DNA of 64,000 nt, from positions 92,262-156,261 of the forward strand of contig CAWEYR010000022.1 of assembly GCA_963813345.1 (NCBI GenBank). Direction: 5' to 3'. The position numbers were made by a program, and so were the translations under genes. How positions within the stretch are numbered: position 1 is the first letter of the stretch; every line of letters begins with the position of its first letter. Of the stretch, positions 37,724-49,000 are shown in pieces. This DNA comes from CAWDDA01 sp963813345 (GTDB lineage: Bacteria > Acidobacteriota > Blastocatellia > RBC074). The notes below the pieces were generated by a model. That model was not told the origin of the DNA and made no database searches. It worked only from the letters and a program-made list of their open reading frames with translations.

Positions 37724-37879
37724 AAGGTGCTGAGTGCTGGGTGCTGAGTGCTGAGTGCTGAGATTTGAGTTCGAAGCTTTAGCTTGTGGTTGGATTCGAA
37801 GACCAGCAAGCTTAACAGCTTGCAACTCGCGTAAACTTAACTCAGCACTCAGCACCCAGCACTCAGCACTCAGCACCTT
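37724..37879. repeat. Compound palindrome with GTGCTGAGTGCTG arms
   Basis: Outer arms are tandem copies of GTGCTGAGTGCTGGGTGCTG and the complement; the centre carries TTCGAAGCTTTAGCTTGTGG of the second palindrome family. It separates the SDR start from the YceI end. The same two words co-occur in the 6309 palindrome. Confidence 0.8.
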
Positions 37880-37882
37880 CTT

Positions 37883-38483
37883 CTAATTCGGTCTTTGTTG
37901 TCTCTGCGCTGCAGCTTTGTCCGCTGCTTCCTTGTCCTGGACGTTGATGTCCACCTGGACTTCGACGATATCCTGGATCGGGTTCATGTTGGAATTGTAG
38001 TTGATGCCGTAATCTTTGCGATTGATCTCGAATCTCGCACGGAACCGGCCGCGATTGTTGTCGTAAAAGACCTGCGTCAAAGGAACTTCGATTTGCTTTG
38101 TAACGCCATGCAGCGTGAGATCGCGCGGTGATAGTGTATTTCTTGTCTGCGGTCTTGGTGATCTTCTTCGAGACCAGTACTATCTGCGGATACTGCGCAA
38201 CGCCAAAGAAATCATTGCTCTTGAGATGATTGTCGCGGCGTTCGTTGCGTGTATTGATGCTCGTGGCGTCAATCGTGATCTTGAAGGTCGAGTTCTCGAT
38301 TTTGGCTGCATCAAGCTGTATGTCTGCTTCCCATTTGTCAAAAAAGCCGTGCGCCGTTAGCAGGCGTGCTTCGGCTACGAAATTGATCTGACTGTGCGCC
38401 TTGTCGACGATATGGGGTTTGGGTTGGGCCGCCGCGATTGCTGACACCGAAAGCAGAAGCAGCGGTAGCAGAATTCTTTTCAT
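37883..38483 (-). CDS. Exported YceI-family protein, frameshift near 38127
   Basis: YceI proteins are periplasmic lipocalin-like barrels that bind polyisoprenoids. The signal peptide is KRILLPLLLLSVSAIAAAQP, with AAGGAG about 8 bases before the ATG at 38483. Then come VDKAHSQINFVAEARLLTAH and FKITIDATSINTRNERRDNH. A one-base change near 38127 joins KKYTIT to DLTLHGVTKQIEVPLTQVFY, and the protein ends at 37883. Joined length about 199 residues. It is oriented away from the rhaM-MFS pair. Confidence 0.88.
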
Positions 38484-38560
38484 GAATCTTCTCCTTGAAT
38501 TGTGTTTCCGGAAATTTGTGCCTTATCACGAGACGATTCCCGAGGAGTGCTGGTTTCAGG

Positions 38561-38591
38561 TATGTTGTACCGCCTTCAGGCGGAATCCTGG
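38561..38591. repeat. Half-copy of the GTTGTACCGCC palindrome
   Basis: TATGTTGTACCGCCTTCAGG followed by CGGAATCCTG lies just upstream of rhaM in the divergent YceI/rhaM spacer. Confidence 0.7.
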
Positions 38592-38606
38592 TACGAGGTA
38601 ACTTGA

Positions 38607-38921
38607 TTGCGACGCAAAGCATTTGTAATGCAACTTCTTCCGGGCAACGAAGACCGGTACCTGCAAAGGCATAATCCGATCTGGCCGGAGCTCGAACGAG
38701 TGCTCAAGGCTCACGGCGTCAGTAACTATTCGATCTTTCTCGAGCGGGAAACGGGAAAGCTCTTTGCCTATGCAGAGATCGCCGATGAGGCGAGTTGGAA
38801 CTCAATCGCCGAGACCGACGAGTGCCGTCGCTGGTGGACATCGATGAAAGACCTCATGGAGACCAACGAAGACGAAAGTCCGACGGCCGTTCCGCTCGAA
38901 GAGATGTTTCATTTGGATTGA
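38607..38921 (+). CDS. rhaM: L-rhamnose mutarotase
   Basis: Interconverts alpha and beta anomers of L-rhamnose. The 104-residue protein matches the family across its length: KAFVMQLLPGNEDRYLQRHN, IWPELERVLKAHGVSNYSIF, and CRRWWTSMKDLME. The likely active-site His and Tyr lie in RHNPIW and NYSIF. The TTG start at 38607 has GAGGTAA five bases upstream. With the downstream transporter it suggests uptake and use of rhamnose, separate from the rfb biosynthetic genes. Confidence 0.9.
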   Translation: MRRKAFVMQLLPGNEDRYLQRHNPIWPELERVLKAHGVSNYSIFLERETGKLFAYAEIADEASWNSIAETDECRRWWTSMKDLMETNEDESPTAVPLEEMFHLD

Positions 38922-39053
38922 GCCCTATTTTGGAGTGCGGCGCCTGGAGCTCGCCGCACTCAGCAAGCAGGCTTGCGCACTTCGTGAAGTTCACGTCGAG
39001 GTGTTAGACTCTCCTCCTACAAGACCAACCGAGAAGGGAATCATTAACAATAG

Positions 39054-40406
39054 ATGACTCAAGTCGATTCTGCCCTCCCGTGGTATCGACAGGTCAACAG
39101 GGAGCAGTGGAAGGCGTTCCTCGCCACTTTTCTGGGGTGGGTACTCGACGGCTTCGACTTCACCATTCTGACCTTCGTTCTTCTTGATATTCAAAAAAGC
39201 TTTACGGTAGACAGCGCACTCGCCGGAGCCCTCGGCACTGTAACGCTGCTCTTTCGCCTGGTTGGTGGCGTGGTTGCAGGCTCTATGGCCGACAAGTACG
39301 GCCGCAAGCTGCCACTGATGCTGTCGATACTCTGGTTCTCGATCTTTGCATGTCTGAGCGGCTTTTCAACTTCGTATGCCATGCTCTTTGGCTTTCGCGC
39401 ACTCTTTGGAATCGGGATGGGCGGCGAGTGGGCAGCCGGTATGCCGCTCGCGCTTGAACACTGGCCGGCACGCCTGCGCGGCATCGCATCAGGTCTGCTG
39501 CAGGGAGGTTACTCGTGGGGCTTTATCCTGTCCGCGATAGCCTTCCAGTATGTCTACCCGCTTTTCAGAGGTAGTGCGGATCTGGGTTGGAGAGTGATGT
39601 TCTGGATCGGTGTGCTTCCAGCGCTTCTTGTCCTGTGGATTCGTTCAGGGGTTTCAGAGAGTCCCGTCTGGCTTGCGCGTCAGAAACACCTTCGAGACAC
39701 GCACAAGAAGGACCAGATGTCGATGGTCCGAATCTTCAGGAAGGATTTGCTCGGAGTAACAATCCAGTGTTCACTGCTCCTCGGCGCGTTCATGTTCTCC
39801 TATTATTCAATCAGTTTCTGGTATCCGACACTACTGCGCGAAACCGGACTCGAACCGATGCGCTATCTGATCGCGTTGAATCTCGGAGGAATCATTGGCG
39901 CTGCGTTCTGGGGAAGAATGTCTGAGACGCGGCTCGGCCGTCGCGGTGCGGCGACAGCCGCATCGTTGATGGCGATCGTGTTGATGCCTGTTTACCTTTC
40001 TGTGAGCTGGCCGATGCTCGCGGTGTTTGCCGCTTTCCTCATGGGTGCCGGTGGTGCCGGAATGTGGGGAATTATCCCGACTTATCTCACCGAGAGATTC
40101 CCAACATCCGCGCGCGGCGTAGGACCAGGCTTTGCCTATCACGCAGGAGCAGGTCTCGGGTCCATAACTCCGACGCTGATAGGGGCACTCAAGGATCGCG
40201 GTATGACGCTTCCGGTGGCGATGGGTTCGCTTATCGCCGCTTCGTGTACGACTGCAATCGTACTTCTATGGCTGGGCCCGGAGACGCGAGGCAGCGAATT
40301 CGTCGCGGTTGATGAACACGAAAAAGAACTGAAGGGTTCTGAAGCTGACAAAATAGTTACAGAAGAATCTTATCTGGAAGAAGCTCATATTGACACGAGA
40401 TCGTAA
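39054..40406 (+). CDS. MFS transporter, sugar/acid type
   Basis: A 450-residue, 12-segment major facilitator. The loop 2-3 motif is GSMADKYGRKLPLML and the segment GWVLDGFDFTILTFVLLDI resembles the sialate/aromatic-acid proton symporter group. GMGGEWAAGMPLALEHWP is a further group-specific segment. It lies 130 bp after rhaM on the same strand, so rhamnose or another plant-polysaccharide sugar is a candidate substrate (inference). Intact. The C-terminal tail is charged (EEAHIDTRS). Confidence 0.88.
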   Translation: MTQVDSALPWYRQVNREQWKAFLATFLGWVLDGFDFTILTFVLLDIQKSFTVDSALAGALGTVTLLFRLVGGVVAGSMADKYGRKLPLMLSILWFSIFACLSGFSTSYAMLFGFRALFGIGMGGEWAAGMPLALEHWPARLRGIASGLLQGGYSWGFILSAIAFQYVYPLFRGSADLGWRVMFWIGVLPALLVLWIRSGVSESPVWLARQKHLRDTHKKDQMSMVRIFRKDLLGVTIQCSLLLGAFMFSYYSISFWYPTLLRETGLEPMRYLIALNLGGIIGAAFWGRMSETRLGRRGAATAASLMAIVLMPVYLSVSWPMLAVFAAFLMGAGGAGMWGIIPTYLTERFPTSARGVGPGFAYHAGAGLGSITPTLIGALKDRGMTLPVAMGSLIAASCTTAIVLLWLGPETRGSEFVAVDEHEKELKGSEADKIVTEESYLEEAHIDTRS

Positions 40407-40508
40407 TTCCGCGAGAATCCGTAATCCCGGTATGCGCGGGCTCCCTCAGTCGCGCTGGCCCGCAAGTTTCATCGGGAAATTGAATACTGAATCTCTGGGA
40501 GGATCTAT

Positions 40509-42063
40509 TTGATCGCGAGAAACAGGCTCGCCCTCTTCGCTTTATTCACCTTATTCATCCTATATTTCATGCCGGAGCTTTCTTCAGGGCTGATGCCAAC
40601 TGCATCTGCTGTGACAGTTACGGCACGACCCGCGGCATTGAACGGCATCGCAGTTACTTCTGCTTCGAGTTACGGTCCATTGATAACACCAAACTCGCTT
40701 GCAGTGTGCTTCGGGCAATTCGTTACTACCGGTAACCAACAGTATTCGGCAACTTCTCTTCAGTTACCGCTAACTCTTGGGGGCATCAGTCTCTTTATAG
40801 ACAACCAGCCAGCAGGTCTCTTGTATGCGGGTCCCACGCAGATCAATTTTGCGGTGCCTGCAAGTGTTGGTGAGGGAATGAAGAGGGTTGAAGTTACTGA
40901 CGCGGATGGCGTGCACCGTGAAATCGAAGCGCCGGTGACTCGAGTTGCGCCTGGCCTGTTCTCTGCGCTTTCAAACGGACAGGGAACAGCGGCCGCGGAA
41001 ACGACCTTCGATGGCGTGAATGTCCTGAGCGTGAGCAACCCTGATGGTTCCGCGCGCGAAGTGCAGCCGGGTACGCCACAACAAACCAATATTCTGGTGC
41101 TCTATGGTACGGGCTGGCGTTACGCACCGCGCTCTGACATTCGAGTGAAGATCAACAACATTCCGTCCCGCGTAGCGTACGCGGGTGAGGCTCCGGGCTA
41201 CATTGGCCTCGATCAGGCGAATGTTCATATTCCGTGGCAGCTTTCAGGTTGCGGCACCGCAGAAGTCCTTATGACTGGTGGCGGTCGAGCGTCCAACGTA
41301 GTGACCATCAAGATAGGCGGTCCAAGGATTACATTGGCAGTTTCCCAGATCGAGCTCGGGCAAGCGATGAACGGCGACCTGACGCCAAGTGATCCGGTAC
41401 AGTCAACGACATTCGATGCCGGCCGCATTCGTTACTACGATGCGTATCGCTTCAGGACGCTTTCGCCCAATACCGGCGTATCGATCGACCTGCGCTCATC
41501 TCAGTTTGACGCTGAGGTCAATCTATTCAAGGTCGCAGGCGAAGACCTGGTACCGGTTTCATCGGATGATTTCACAGGCGGCCTCGGCAACGGTGAGTTT
41601 GCAAACAAGAACGCGTTATTGCTAACGATGCTCACTGATCCAGGGGAATATGTCTTCTTTGCGTCGTCGTCGGACGACAATTCTGAAGGAACCGGCAGCT
41701 ACTCACTCACTCTCAATGTCGTGCCGATGAAACTGGTCGACTACAGCCTTACTCCGCTGTCTGGCAACATCGGAACTACGGACATACAAACGTCTGCGGG
41801 CGACTACCTCAAGGTCTACTGGTTTCATGGGACGCAGCGGGCAGAAAGTGCGAGCCGTGATGCGTTCATCGGCGTTTGATTCTTACCTTTTGCTTTATCG
41901 CAATACCGGCCTCAATCTGATGAGCGATGATCAGAGCGGGGGAGGAAACGATGCACGGATCGAATACGTTCTGCCTGCAGACGGAATCTATCTCGTGTTC
42001 GCGACTCCATTCGCTCCACAACGGACTGGAAGCTACACTTTTACGCTGAGCCTTGCGGACTGA
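40509..42063 (+). CDS. Exported TIGR03437-type domain protein with PPC-like C-terminal domains, frameshift near 41835
   Basis: The TTG start at 40509 has GGGAGGA five bases upstream. The signal peptide is LALFALFTLFILYFMPELSS. Residues ~50-270 resemble the TIGR03437 domain typical of Acidobacteria (NSLAVCFGQFVTTG ... YAGPTQINFAVPASV ... ILVLYGTGWRYAP). The remaining part resembles bacterial pre-peptidase C-terminal domains (YYDAYRFRTLSPNTGVSIDL; PGEYVFFASSSDDNSEGTGS). A one-base change near 41835 adds SSAFDSYLLLYRNTGLNL to the stop at 42063. Secreted; function unknown. Confidence 0.82.
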
Positions 42064-42137
42064 TGTTTGAGTTCAAGCTTTAGCTTGTGGTCGCACGCGA
42101 GTGCCCGAAGAGCAAGCTGAAGCTTGAACTCCAAACA
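42064..42137. repeat. Palindrome of the GAGTTCAAGCTTTAGCTTG family
   Basis: Short imperfect hairpin between the convergent TIGR03437 and CocE genes, positioned as a shared transcript end. Confidence 0.7.
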
Positions 42138-42138
42138 G

Positions 42139-44026
42139 TTACTCCCCGCGGGTCACAGGAATCGTAACGTTTGAAGGATATCGCGCCGTCCGAAAAACGG
42201 TGTGGGTAGCCTTCCTGAAATCGCCGGGCTTCGCATCGAAGATATTACGAACAAAGGTCTGCGGATTCCGGTCAATGATCGGAAACCAGGTGCTCTGCAC
42301 CTGCACCATAATGCGATGCCCCTTACGGAACGTGTAGTTCTGCGTATGAAGGCTGAAAGAGTATTCGAGAACGCTTCCGGGAGTGATTGGTTGCGGATGC
42401 TCGAAGCTCTTCCGGTAGCGTCCACGAAATACTTCGTTTGAAACCATCAGTTGATAGCCCGCCAGATCCCATCTCTCCGGAAAGCTTTCCGGAAAGACAT
42501 CGATCAGTTTCACCACCCAGTCGAGGTCGCTTCCAGTCGTTGAGGCGAACAGTTGAGCGATAACTTCACCTGCAATCGTAACGTCGTTCTCGAGAATTCT
42601 GCTTTCCCAGCTGAGGACATCGGGCCGGTCATCCACAAACCGCTGATCTTCGACGAGCCACGGCCCCCATTTCGATCCACCGGAAAAATATGTTGCCTGA
42701 ATAGGCCGATGACGATAGGGAACCGGACGGTCAGGGTCCGAAACGAACGAATCAGCCGCATTCGCCGCTTCTGTGGGTTTGTCGAACGACAACTGCCGAC
42801 CGGCACCGAAATACACCTTCTTCGCTTCGGTCTGTGCCTTCGGGGGCCACGCATCCCATCGTCTCCAGCGATTTGACCCCGCTTCGAACGTCAGCGCTTC
42901 GGGAAAGTCGAGCTTGCCTTTGTCCTTCAGGAAATAGGCAAACCACTTTGCCTGTAATTCATCGCGAAAGAACTCTGACGTCTTGCTGCCGAATGGAATC
43001 GGTCCAAGAGCCTCGCCCGTTCCGTGCGCCCAGCCGCCATGATTCCACGGGACCGACTACCAGATAGTTCAACCCACTTCCGGTTGCTGCTCTCTTTGCG
43101 CCATCTTTCGCGTCGTGCTTTTCCACTGCGTCGTAGATCGCGATCGGGCCGTAGAAATCCTCCTGATCCCACCATCCCGCAACGTTGAGTGTCGGAACTT
43201 TGACGTCTCGAATGTGCGGTATCATCGTTTGCCGCTTCCAGAAATCATCGTAGTCCGGGTGCGTAACAAAATCATTCCAGGTCGGAATCTTTCGGTGTAG
43301 ATACTTCGCGTTGACGTTGCTCAAGGGACCGAGGGCCAGATACCAGTCGTAGGTATCGTATCTGTCAAAGGAGAACGACTTTATCTCCTTGCCGCTTTCC
43401 ATCATCGCGGCGTACTCGAAGGCATAGCTCAATCGAAACGCGCCGTTGTGATGGAAATCATCGCCAAGCCACATGTCGGCAGGAGATGCCTGGGGCGAAA
43501 TCGCCTTCAGTGCGGGATGCGGCTCAAGCGCTCCCATAATCGTTGTCCATCCGTCGTATGAAACCCCGAGCATGCCTACTCGTCCATTGTTTCCAGGAAT
43601 GTTCTTGACCATCCACTCGATCGTGTCATACGTGTCCGTTCCTTCATCGATCGATTTCTGATCTCCCTGCATCCGCGCAGGGCGCAGCATCACAAATGTT
43701 CCCTCAGATTTGAACTTTCCGCGGATATCCTGAAAAGCGAAGATGTACCCGTCTTCCGCGAGCGACTTGAAATACGCATTGAACGTGCCTGCAGAGTCTT
43801 CGACGCCATAGGGTGTGCGGTTCATGATGATCGGCAGCGTACCCGTGCGTTCTTTTGGAATGAAGATCTTCGTGTTCAGCCGGACCCCGTCCCGTGCCGG
43901 GATCATCTCGTCACGAACCTCAAATCGATCGGCTATCCGAACCTGGCTCTCGCGCGCCGCCATGACCGCGATTGCCAGCATCGAGATCCCGAGCACTCCC
44001 GCGATCACAAGCCTAAGTCGTTTCAT
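42139..44026 (-). CDS. Exported CocE/NonD-family hydrolase, frameshift near 43055
   Basis: Alpha/beta hydrolase of the X-Pro dipeptidyl-peptidase / CocE group, acting on acyl or peptide bonds. The N-terminus is a signal-type segment (LVIAGVLGISMLAIAVMAA). The nucleophile elbow is GMLGVSYDGWTTIM, with the Asp region LNVAGWWDQEDFYGPI. A one-base change near 43055 restores PWNHGGWAHGTGEAL, which holds the likely catalytic His. The C-terminal jelly-roll domain follows (GSDLDWVVKLIDVFPES ... YSFSLHTQNYTFRKGHRIMV). Joined length about 629 residues. Confidence 0.88.
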
Positions 44027-44053
44027 TTTACGTTTCTCCAGGAAAGGAAGAAG

Positions 44054-44128
44054 GTACGTTGTACCGCCTTCAGGCGGAATCGTGGAACCCTGATTGTACG
44101 ATTCCGGCTAAAGCCGGTACAACGTGCC
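44054..44128. repeat. GTTGTACCGCC palindrome, full hairpin
   Basis: Arms GTACGTTGTACCGCCTTCAG and GGCTAAAGCCGGTACAACGT around a centre of about 20 bases, in the divergent spacer between the CocE gene and the kinase gene. Confidence 0.8.
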
Positions 44129-44168
44129 TCATCGTCTCAAGGCGTGCTAAACTTGCGTTCAACATCGT

Positions 44169-45929
44169 ATGGCCTCAGATCCGATAGAAGGCAAATCCGA
44201 GCCTGAATCAAGATCGACCGAAGTGATCGAGTCGCGGGGCAGCATGCCTCAGGCACTCTCGGCGGGCCAACGCCTCAAAGGACGCTATCTTATTGATCGC
44301 GAGCTGGGACGCGGAGGTATTGGCGTAGTCTACCTGGCGCGGGATGAGCGGCTGCATTCCATGCCAGTCGTGATCAAGTTCCTTCTCGATGACTCAGGAA
44401 AGAGCTCGTGGTTGACGAAGAAGTTCCTTCAGGAAGCTGAAGCACTCACTCGCATCAATCATCCCGGAGTCGTGAGGGTTATCGATCGCGATACGACCGA
44501 TGACGGCAAGCCTTTCTTTGTCATGGAATTTGTCAGCGGCCAGCCACTTCGCGCAGCAATCACGAGCAATGGGCTGAATCTCGAATATGCCGCGCAACTG
44601 ATCCGTCAGATAGGCGCAGCGCTCCATGCTGCTCACCAGCAGGGAGTAATCCATCGCGACCTGAAGCCTGAGAACGTTCTTCTGCAATCGCTCACGGGCG
44701 GTGAAGAGCAGGCAAAGCTAATCGATTTCGGAATCGCAAAGATCCACGACTCGCAGTCTGGCGCCGCGACTGAGGTCGCAGTAGTTGCGGGATCGCTGCA
44801 ATACATGGCTCCGGAACAGCTGAATTCACAGCCCGTCTCACCGGCGACAGATCTCTACGCGCTCGGGATCATTGCTTTCGAGTTGTTGACTGGGCGCCGT
44901 CCATTCAATCCGGATGCTCCTGGCTACCTTGGCGCCGCGCAACAGCTCGCCGGATTGCAGCAGACTGAAAGCATTCCTTCTCCTCGCGCGCTGCGGCCCA
45001 GTCTTCCGGCTGACGCTGAGACTCTGATCCTCAGCGCGTTGAAGTTCGATGCGCGATTGCGCCCGCAGGACGCGCGTGTCTTTGCCGACGATCTCGCGCG
45101 CGCTCTCCAGTCCGGCGCCGCAACTCCGAGTGCTCCCTTACCTCAATCGACCGAGGTATTGGGTGCTGTTGCGCCTGCCTCCATTCCAGTCGCGTCCCCG
45201 GTTGCCTCGCCAGTCACTCTGCAGTCTTCTCAAACGGCAGCGAGTGCGACCGAAGGCCGCTCAAAGGCTCGCATGGGATTGATCGCAGGCGCGATTGCAA
45301 TCGTAGTCCTGGGGATCGTCGGTATTGTCTGGTTGATGACCTCCCGGCCCGAAGTTACACCGCAGGTCACAGCAAACCCGGCCGTGACAGATACAGGAAA
45401 GACGTTCAGCTATTCGATGTTGGTCCAGAAAGATCCTGGTCGATATCCCGGGAGCAAACCGTTTCAGCTTCCTGGCGAAGTGATCTTTTCGCCCGGTGAC
45501 CGGATTCGGCTGGTTGTGACGGCTCCACAGCCGGGATTTCTTTACATAGTCAATGAGAGCCCCGACTCATCACAGAATCTGCTCTTTCCTTCATCGACGA
45601 GCAATGCCGGATCTGCCGAGGTTGCTGCGGGACAATCTATTCAGATACCTGAGCGCGGCGAGGGCTTCGTCTTTGATGAACAGCAGGGGACTGAGAAGTT
45701 GTGGCTCATCTGGTCTCGCGCGTCTGTGCCGCAGCTGGAAGCGGTAAAACGCTGGGCGAATCCCGAGGATCGTGGTCAGATCAAAGACGATGCGCAAAAG
45801 AATGCGATCCGTGAATTGCTTGGCCGCACTCCCGAAGCCAACGCCGAAAAAGATGAGGCGACGAAGCAGACGAATGTCCGTGGCACAAACGACGTGCTCG
45901 TAAAACTTGTGAAGCTCGAACACCATTAA
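44169..45929 (+). CDS. Membrane Ser/Thr protein kinase with C-terminal DUF4384-like sensor domain
   Basis: Hanks-type kinase of 586 residues. The kinase domain (residues ~35-305) has the glycine loop ELGRGGIGVVYLA, VVIKFL with the catalytic Lys, HRDLKPENVLL, IDFGIAKI and YMAPEQL, all intact. A Ser/Pro-rich linker leads to one membrane segment (MGLIAGAIAIVVLGIVGIVW). The extracytoplasmic part resembles DUF4384 (FSPGDRIRLVVTAPQPGFLY ... LLFPS). It is followed by a WD40-caspase gene and a second DUF4384-like protein, suggesting one signalling module. The frame is undamaged, unlike the next gene. Confidence 0.92.
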   Translation: MASDPIEGKSEPESRSTEVIESRGSMPQALSAGQRLKGRYLIDRELGRGGIGVVYLARDERLHSMPVVIKFLLDDSGKSSWLTKKFLQEAEALTRINHPGVVRVIDRDTTDDGKPFFVMEFVSGQPLRAAITSNGLNLEYAAQLIRQIGAALHAAHQQGVIHRDLKPENVLLQSLTGGEEQAKLIDFGIAKIHDSQSGAATEVAVVAGSLQYMAPEQLNSQPVSPATDLYALGIIAFELLTGRRPFNPDAPGYLGAAQQLAGLQQTESIPSPRALRPSLPADAETLILSALKFDARLRPQDARVFADDLARALQSGAATPSAPLPQSTEVLGAVAPASIPVASPVASPVTLQSSQTAASATEGRSKARMGLIAGAIAIVVLGIVGIVWLMTSRPEVTPQVTANPAVTDTGKTFSYSMLVQKDPGRYPGSKPFQLPGEVIFSPGDRIRLVVTAPQPGFLYIVNESPDSSQNLLFPSSTSNAGSAEVAAGQSIQIPERGEGFVFDEQQGTEKLWLIWSRASVPQLEAVKRWANPEDRGQIKDDAQKNAIRELLGRTPEANAEKDEATKQTNVRGTNDVLVKLVKLEHH

Positions 45930-45937
45930 AGTAACAG

Positions 45938-46017
45938 GTACGTTGTACCGCCTTCAGGCGGAATCGTCAGATGCGCGAATGCCCTCGACGATTCCGCCTG
46001 AAGGCGGTACAACGTAC
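45938..46017. repeat. GTTGTACCGCC palindrome, full hairpin
   Basis: Arms GTACGTTGTACCGCCTTCAG and its complement pair almost perfectly from 45938 to 46017, between the kinase stop and the WD40-caspase start. It could attenuate or process a joint transcript. Confidence 0.85.
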
Positions 46018-46033
46018 ACAACGGAGGACACGA

Positions 46034-49000
46034 ATGAACCTGAGATTGATTGCTGCAATCACACTCGTGATGACCGCATCTTCTGTCTACACGCAGCAAC
46101 CCTCCGTAACGTCGGCCGTGCGCCCTGAGCTGGTTCTGCAAACCGGTGTTACGGCGCCCGTCGCGATTGTGGCGTTCAGCCCCGACGGGCAGCTACTCGC
46201 ATCGATGAGCTTCTATGGCGGTTCCATCAAGCTATGGGAAGTAGCCTCCGGCCGCGAGCTCTATACGATAAGCCTCGGTGAGCGGAGTGCGATCACAAGC
46301 GCGATGAATTCGGCCTTCGGCTTCACGCCCGATGGCAACTCGGTTGTATCTGTGGGGTCCGGCGCGATCAAGCACTGGGATGCAAAGACAGGCAAGCTGA
46401 TTCGAAGCCTTACCATCAACGAAGGTAAGGATTTCGGTATGGCAATGCTCAGCCTCAACTGCCAGCGAGCCGCAACGCTCTCCGATTCACGTCAGATATT
46501 GAAAGTGTGGGATGCGACCACCGGCCAGCAACTTCAAACGCAGTCTTATGCTGACCGCTCTAGCATCCACGCACTTGCGTTGAGCGCCGACGGCCGGCTG
46601 GTTGGAACCGGTGAAGAGCAAGACGAGGGCACAAATGAGCGGCGCCTGCTCGTGGTGCGTGATACTGCGTTCATGGAAGGCTGTGCAGACGATCAAGCTG
46701 AGCGAGACAGGTAAGAGAGGTGCGCCGGACAACACGCAGCCCATGCGCACTATTCGCTTCAGTCCCGACGGGCGTTTTGTGGGAATGGCACTCAAGGATC
46801 AGATTTACAACGTGGCTGCCAGCGCTCGCTAAAGAAACACCAGCGTCGGGACCGGTTTGAGATGGTGGGATGTAACGTCGGGCCGTGAGGCACACTCAGC
46901 GGTCGTTGCACCCGGCGGCGATCCGGTTAGGCGATTTCTTTATTGGAGCAGAGAACACTCTCGCGTGGAGCTTCGATGGCAAGCTATGCGCGGTGACTGG
47001 CGCCAGCCGCGAGGTCAAACTCTTCGACACTTCGAGCGGGCAAAATACGGCGACCATCGACGCCCATGAAGGAAGCGTGCTGACGCTTGCCTTTGCTTCA
47101 GACGGATCGCGTCTGGCAACTACGGGAATTGATCGCACGATCAAGATTCTGGGATATCAGTGGCAGCAATGCGAGCCGTCCTCAGCTTGTCAGAACCTTC
47201 GGCGGAACTGCGCTTCCCGTGAGCAGTGTGGCGTATGCATCAGATGGACGCGCAATAACTGTCGCCGGATCAAATGCTGTCAATCTATGGGACCTTTCGA
47301 GCGGCTCGGCTTCGCGGACAATGGAGATCGCTCCACCAACCATAAAGCGTCCAGCGGACCTGACTGAAGAGCTTACTCGAAGTTATCTGAGCGCTGGCGG
47401 TCAACTGATTGCATCGCGGACGAGCGATGGCTCGCTCAAGGTCTGGGAAACTCGAACCGGTCGCGAAGTGCGGAGTCTTACATTTGATCCGGAGGCAAGA
47501 GTCGGAGCAGGCGATCTGAGCTTCGACGGCAAACTCCTGGCCGTTCCTGAGGGCCGTGACTGGACACCTTCGGCGATGCCAGGCTTCCCAGGATCGACGA
47601 TTTCTGCAGCTCCGGCACCGCCTCCTTCTCCTCTCGGAACTGGAACGGCAACTGGAACCGGAACGGGAACCGCAAGTGCGCCCGGAGGAAGCGATCCAAA
47701 AGCTGACGCAAAGCGTGAGAAGGAAAACCGGAAGCAGATGGAGAAGGAAGCGCGCAAGCAAATGGAGCAGATGGCGAAGTCCGGGCGCGGCATGGGTGGT
47801 TTCGGCGGAGCCGGCGGGATGAGCAAGGATGATATCGCGAAACTCCAGAAGATGGCGGAAGAGATGCAGAAGGCTGCAGCGAGTGGTGACTTTGGAAAGA
47901 TGCAGGAAATGAGCGCGCAGATGATGAGCGGACTTTCAGGCGGTATTGGCGCTCTTGCAGGCGGAGCGGCTGGAGCTACCGGCACCGCAGCGGGTGGCAC
48001 TGGAGCGCGCATTCGCGTTTTAGACACTGGCACTCAGGGGAATCCGCGCGAGATTCAGGTACCAGGAAGCATGATGGGTGCTCAGCATTCTGTTGTCGCT
48101 TTCAGTCCGGATGCGACGCGCCTTGCTGCTTCCAATGGTGGTGTTACGGTACGCATCTTTGATCTCGCTACAGGAAAGGAACTTTCATCCTTCACGCCAC
48201 CGCGCGCAATGCAGGTGACTGATCTCGAGTTCTCTCCCGACGGAAAGATGCTTGCGCTTTCGGTCATGGAATCGAAAGCTGGAGTCACGGCGGACACGAT
48301 AATGTCCGATTCCGGATTCCTGTCCAACTTCACCTACGCACTCAGACTTCTCGACGTATCCGACCCGAAGGCGCCTCCGCGCGATCTTCGCGCACTCTCA
48401 GGAGCAACGGCGAGCATCGATGCAATCGTCTTCAGCCCCGATAGCCGCTTTGTAACGGCTGGCGGACTCGATTCGATAGTCCGTGTATGGGAGACCGCAA
48501 CGCGGCCGCGAAGTCGCAAAGCTTGCCGGTCACGCACTTTCAATCAACGCGTTGGATTTCAGTCCGGATGGCAAGACGCTCGTGAGCGGCAGCGAAGACG
48601 GGAGTGCAAGACTCTGGGACCTCGCAACCGGCGAATTGCTGCTGACGATGGTCTCAGTCAATCGTGGATCAGACTGGCTTGCGGTTACACCTGATGGACT
48701 GTTTGACGGAACACCCGGTGCCTGGAACCAGATACTCTGGCGGTTTTCAGCCAACGTCTTTGACGTCACGCCGGTTGAAGTCTTTTTCAATGAGTTCTAT
48801 TCGCCGGGTCTTGTATCGATGATTCATTCAGGCCAGCGCCCGCGTGCGACAAAGGATGTTTCGCAGAAGGATCGCCGGCAGCCGGTCGTCGCGATCACGC
48901 GAGTGGATGGCCAGCCTCAAACAGCGGAAGTGTCTGCGAGAACGCTGGCGGTGCGGATAGATATCAGCGAGCCTGCGGCTGGCGTGGGTGCTCAGGATGT

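Noticed and set aside
47285..48033. Minus-strand open frames rich in Arg, Ser and Pro
   Set aside because: Antisense to the Gly-rich insert of the WD40-caspase gene; low complexity explains the open frames.
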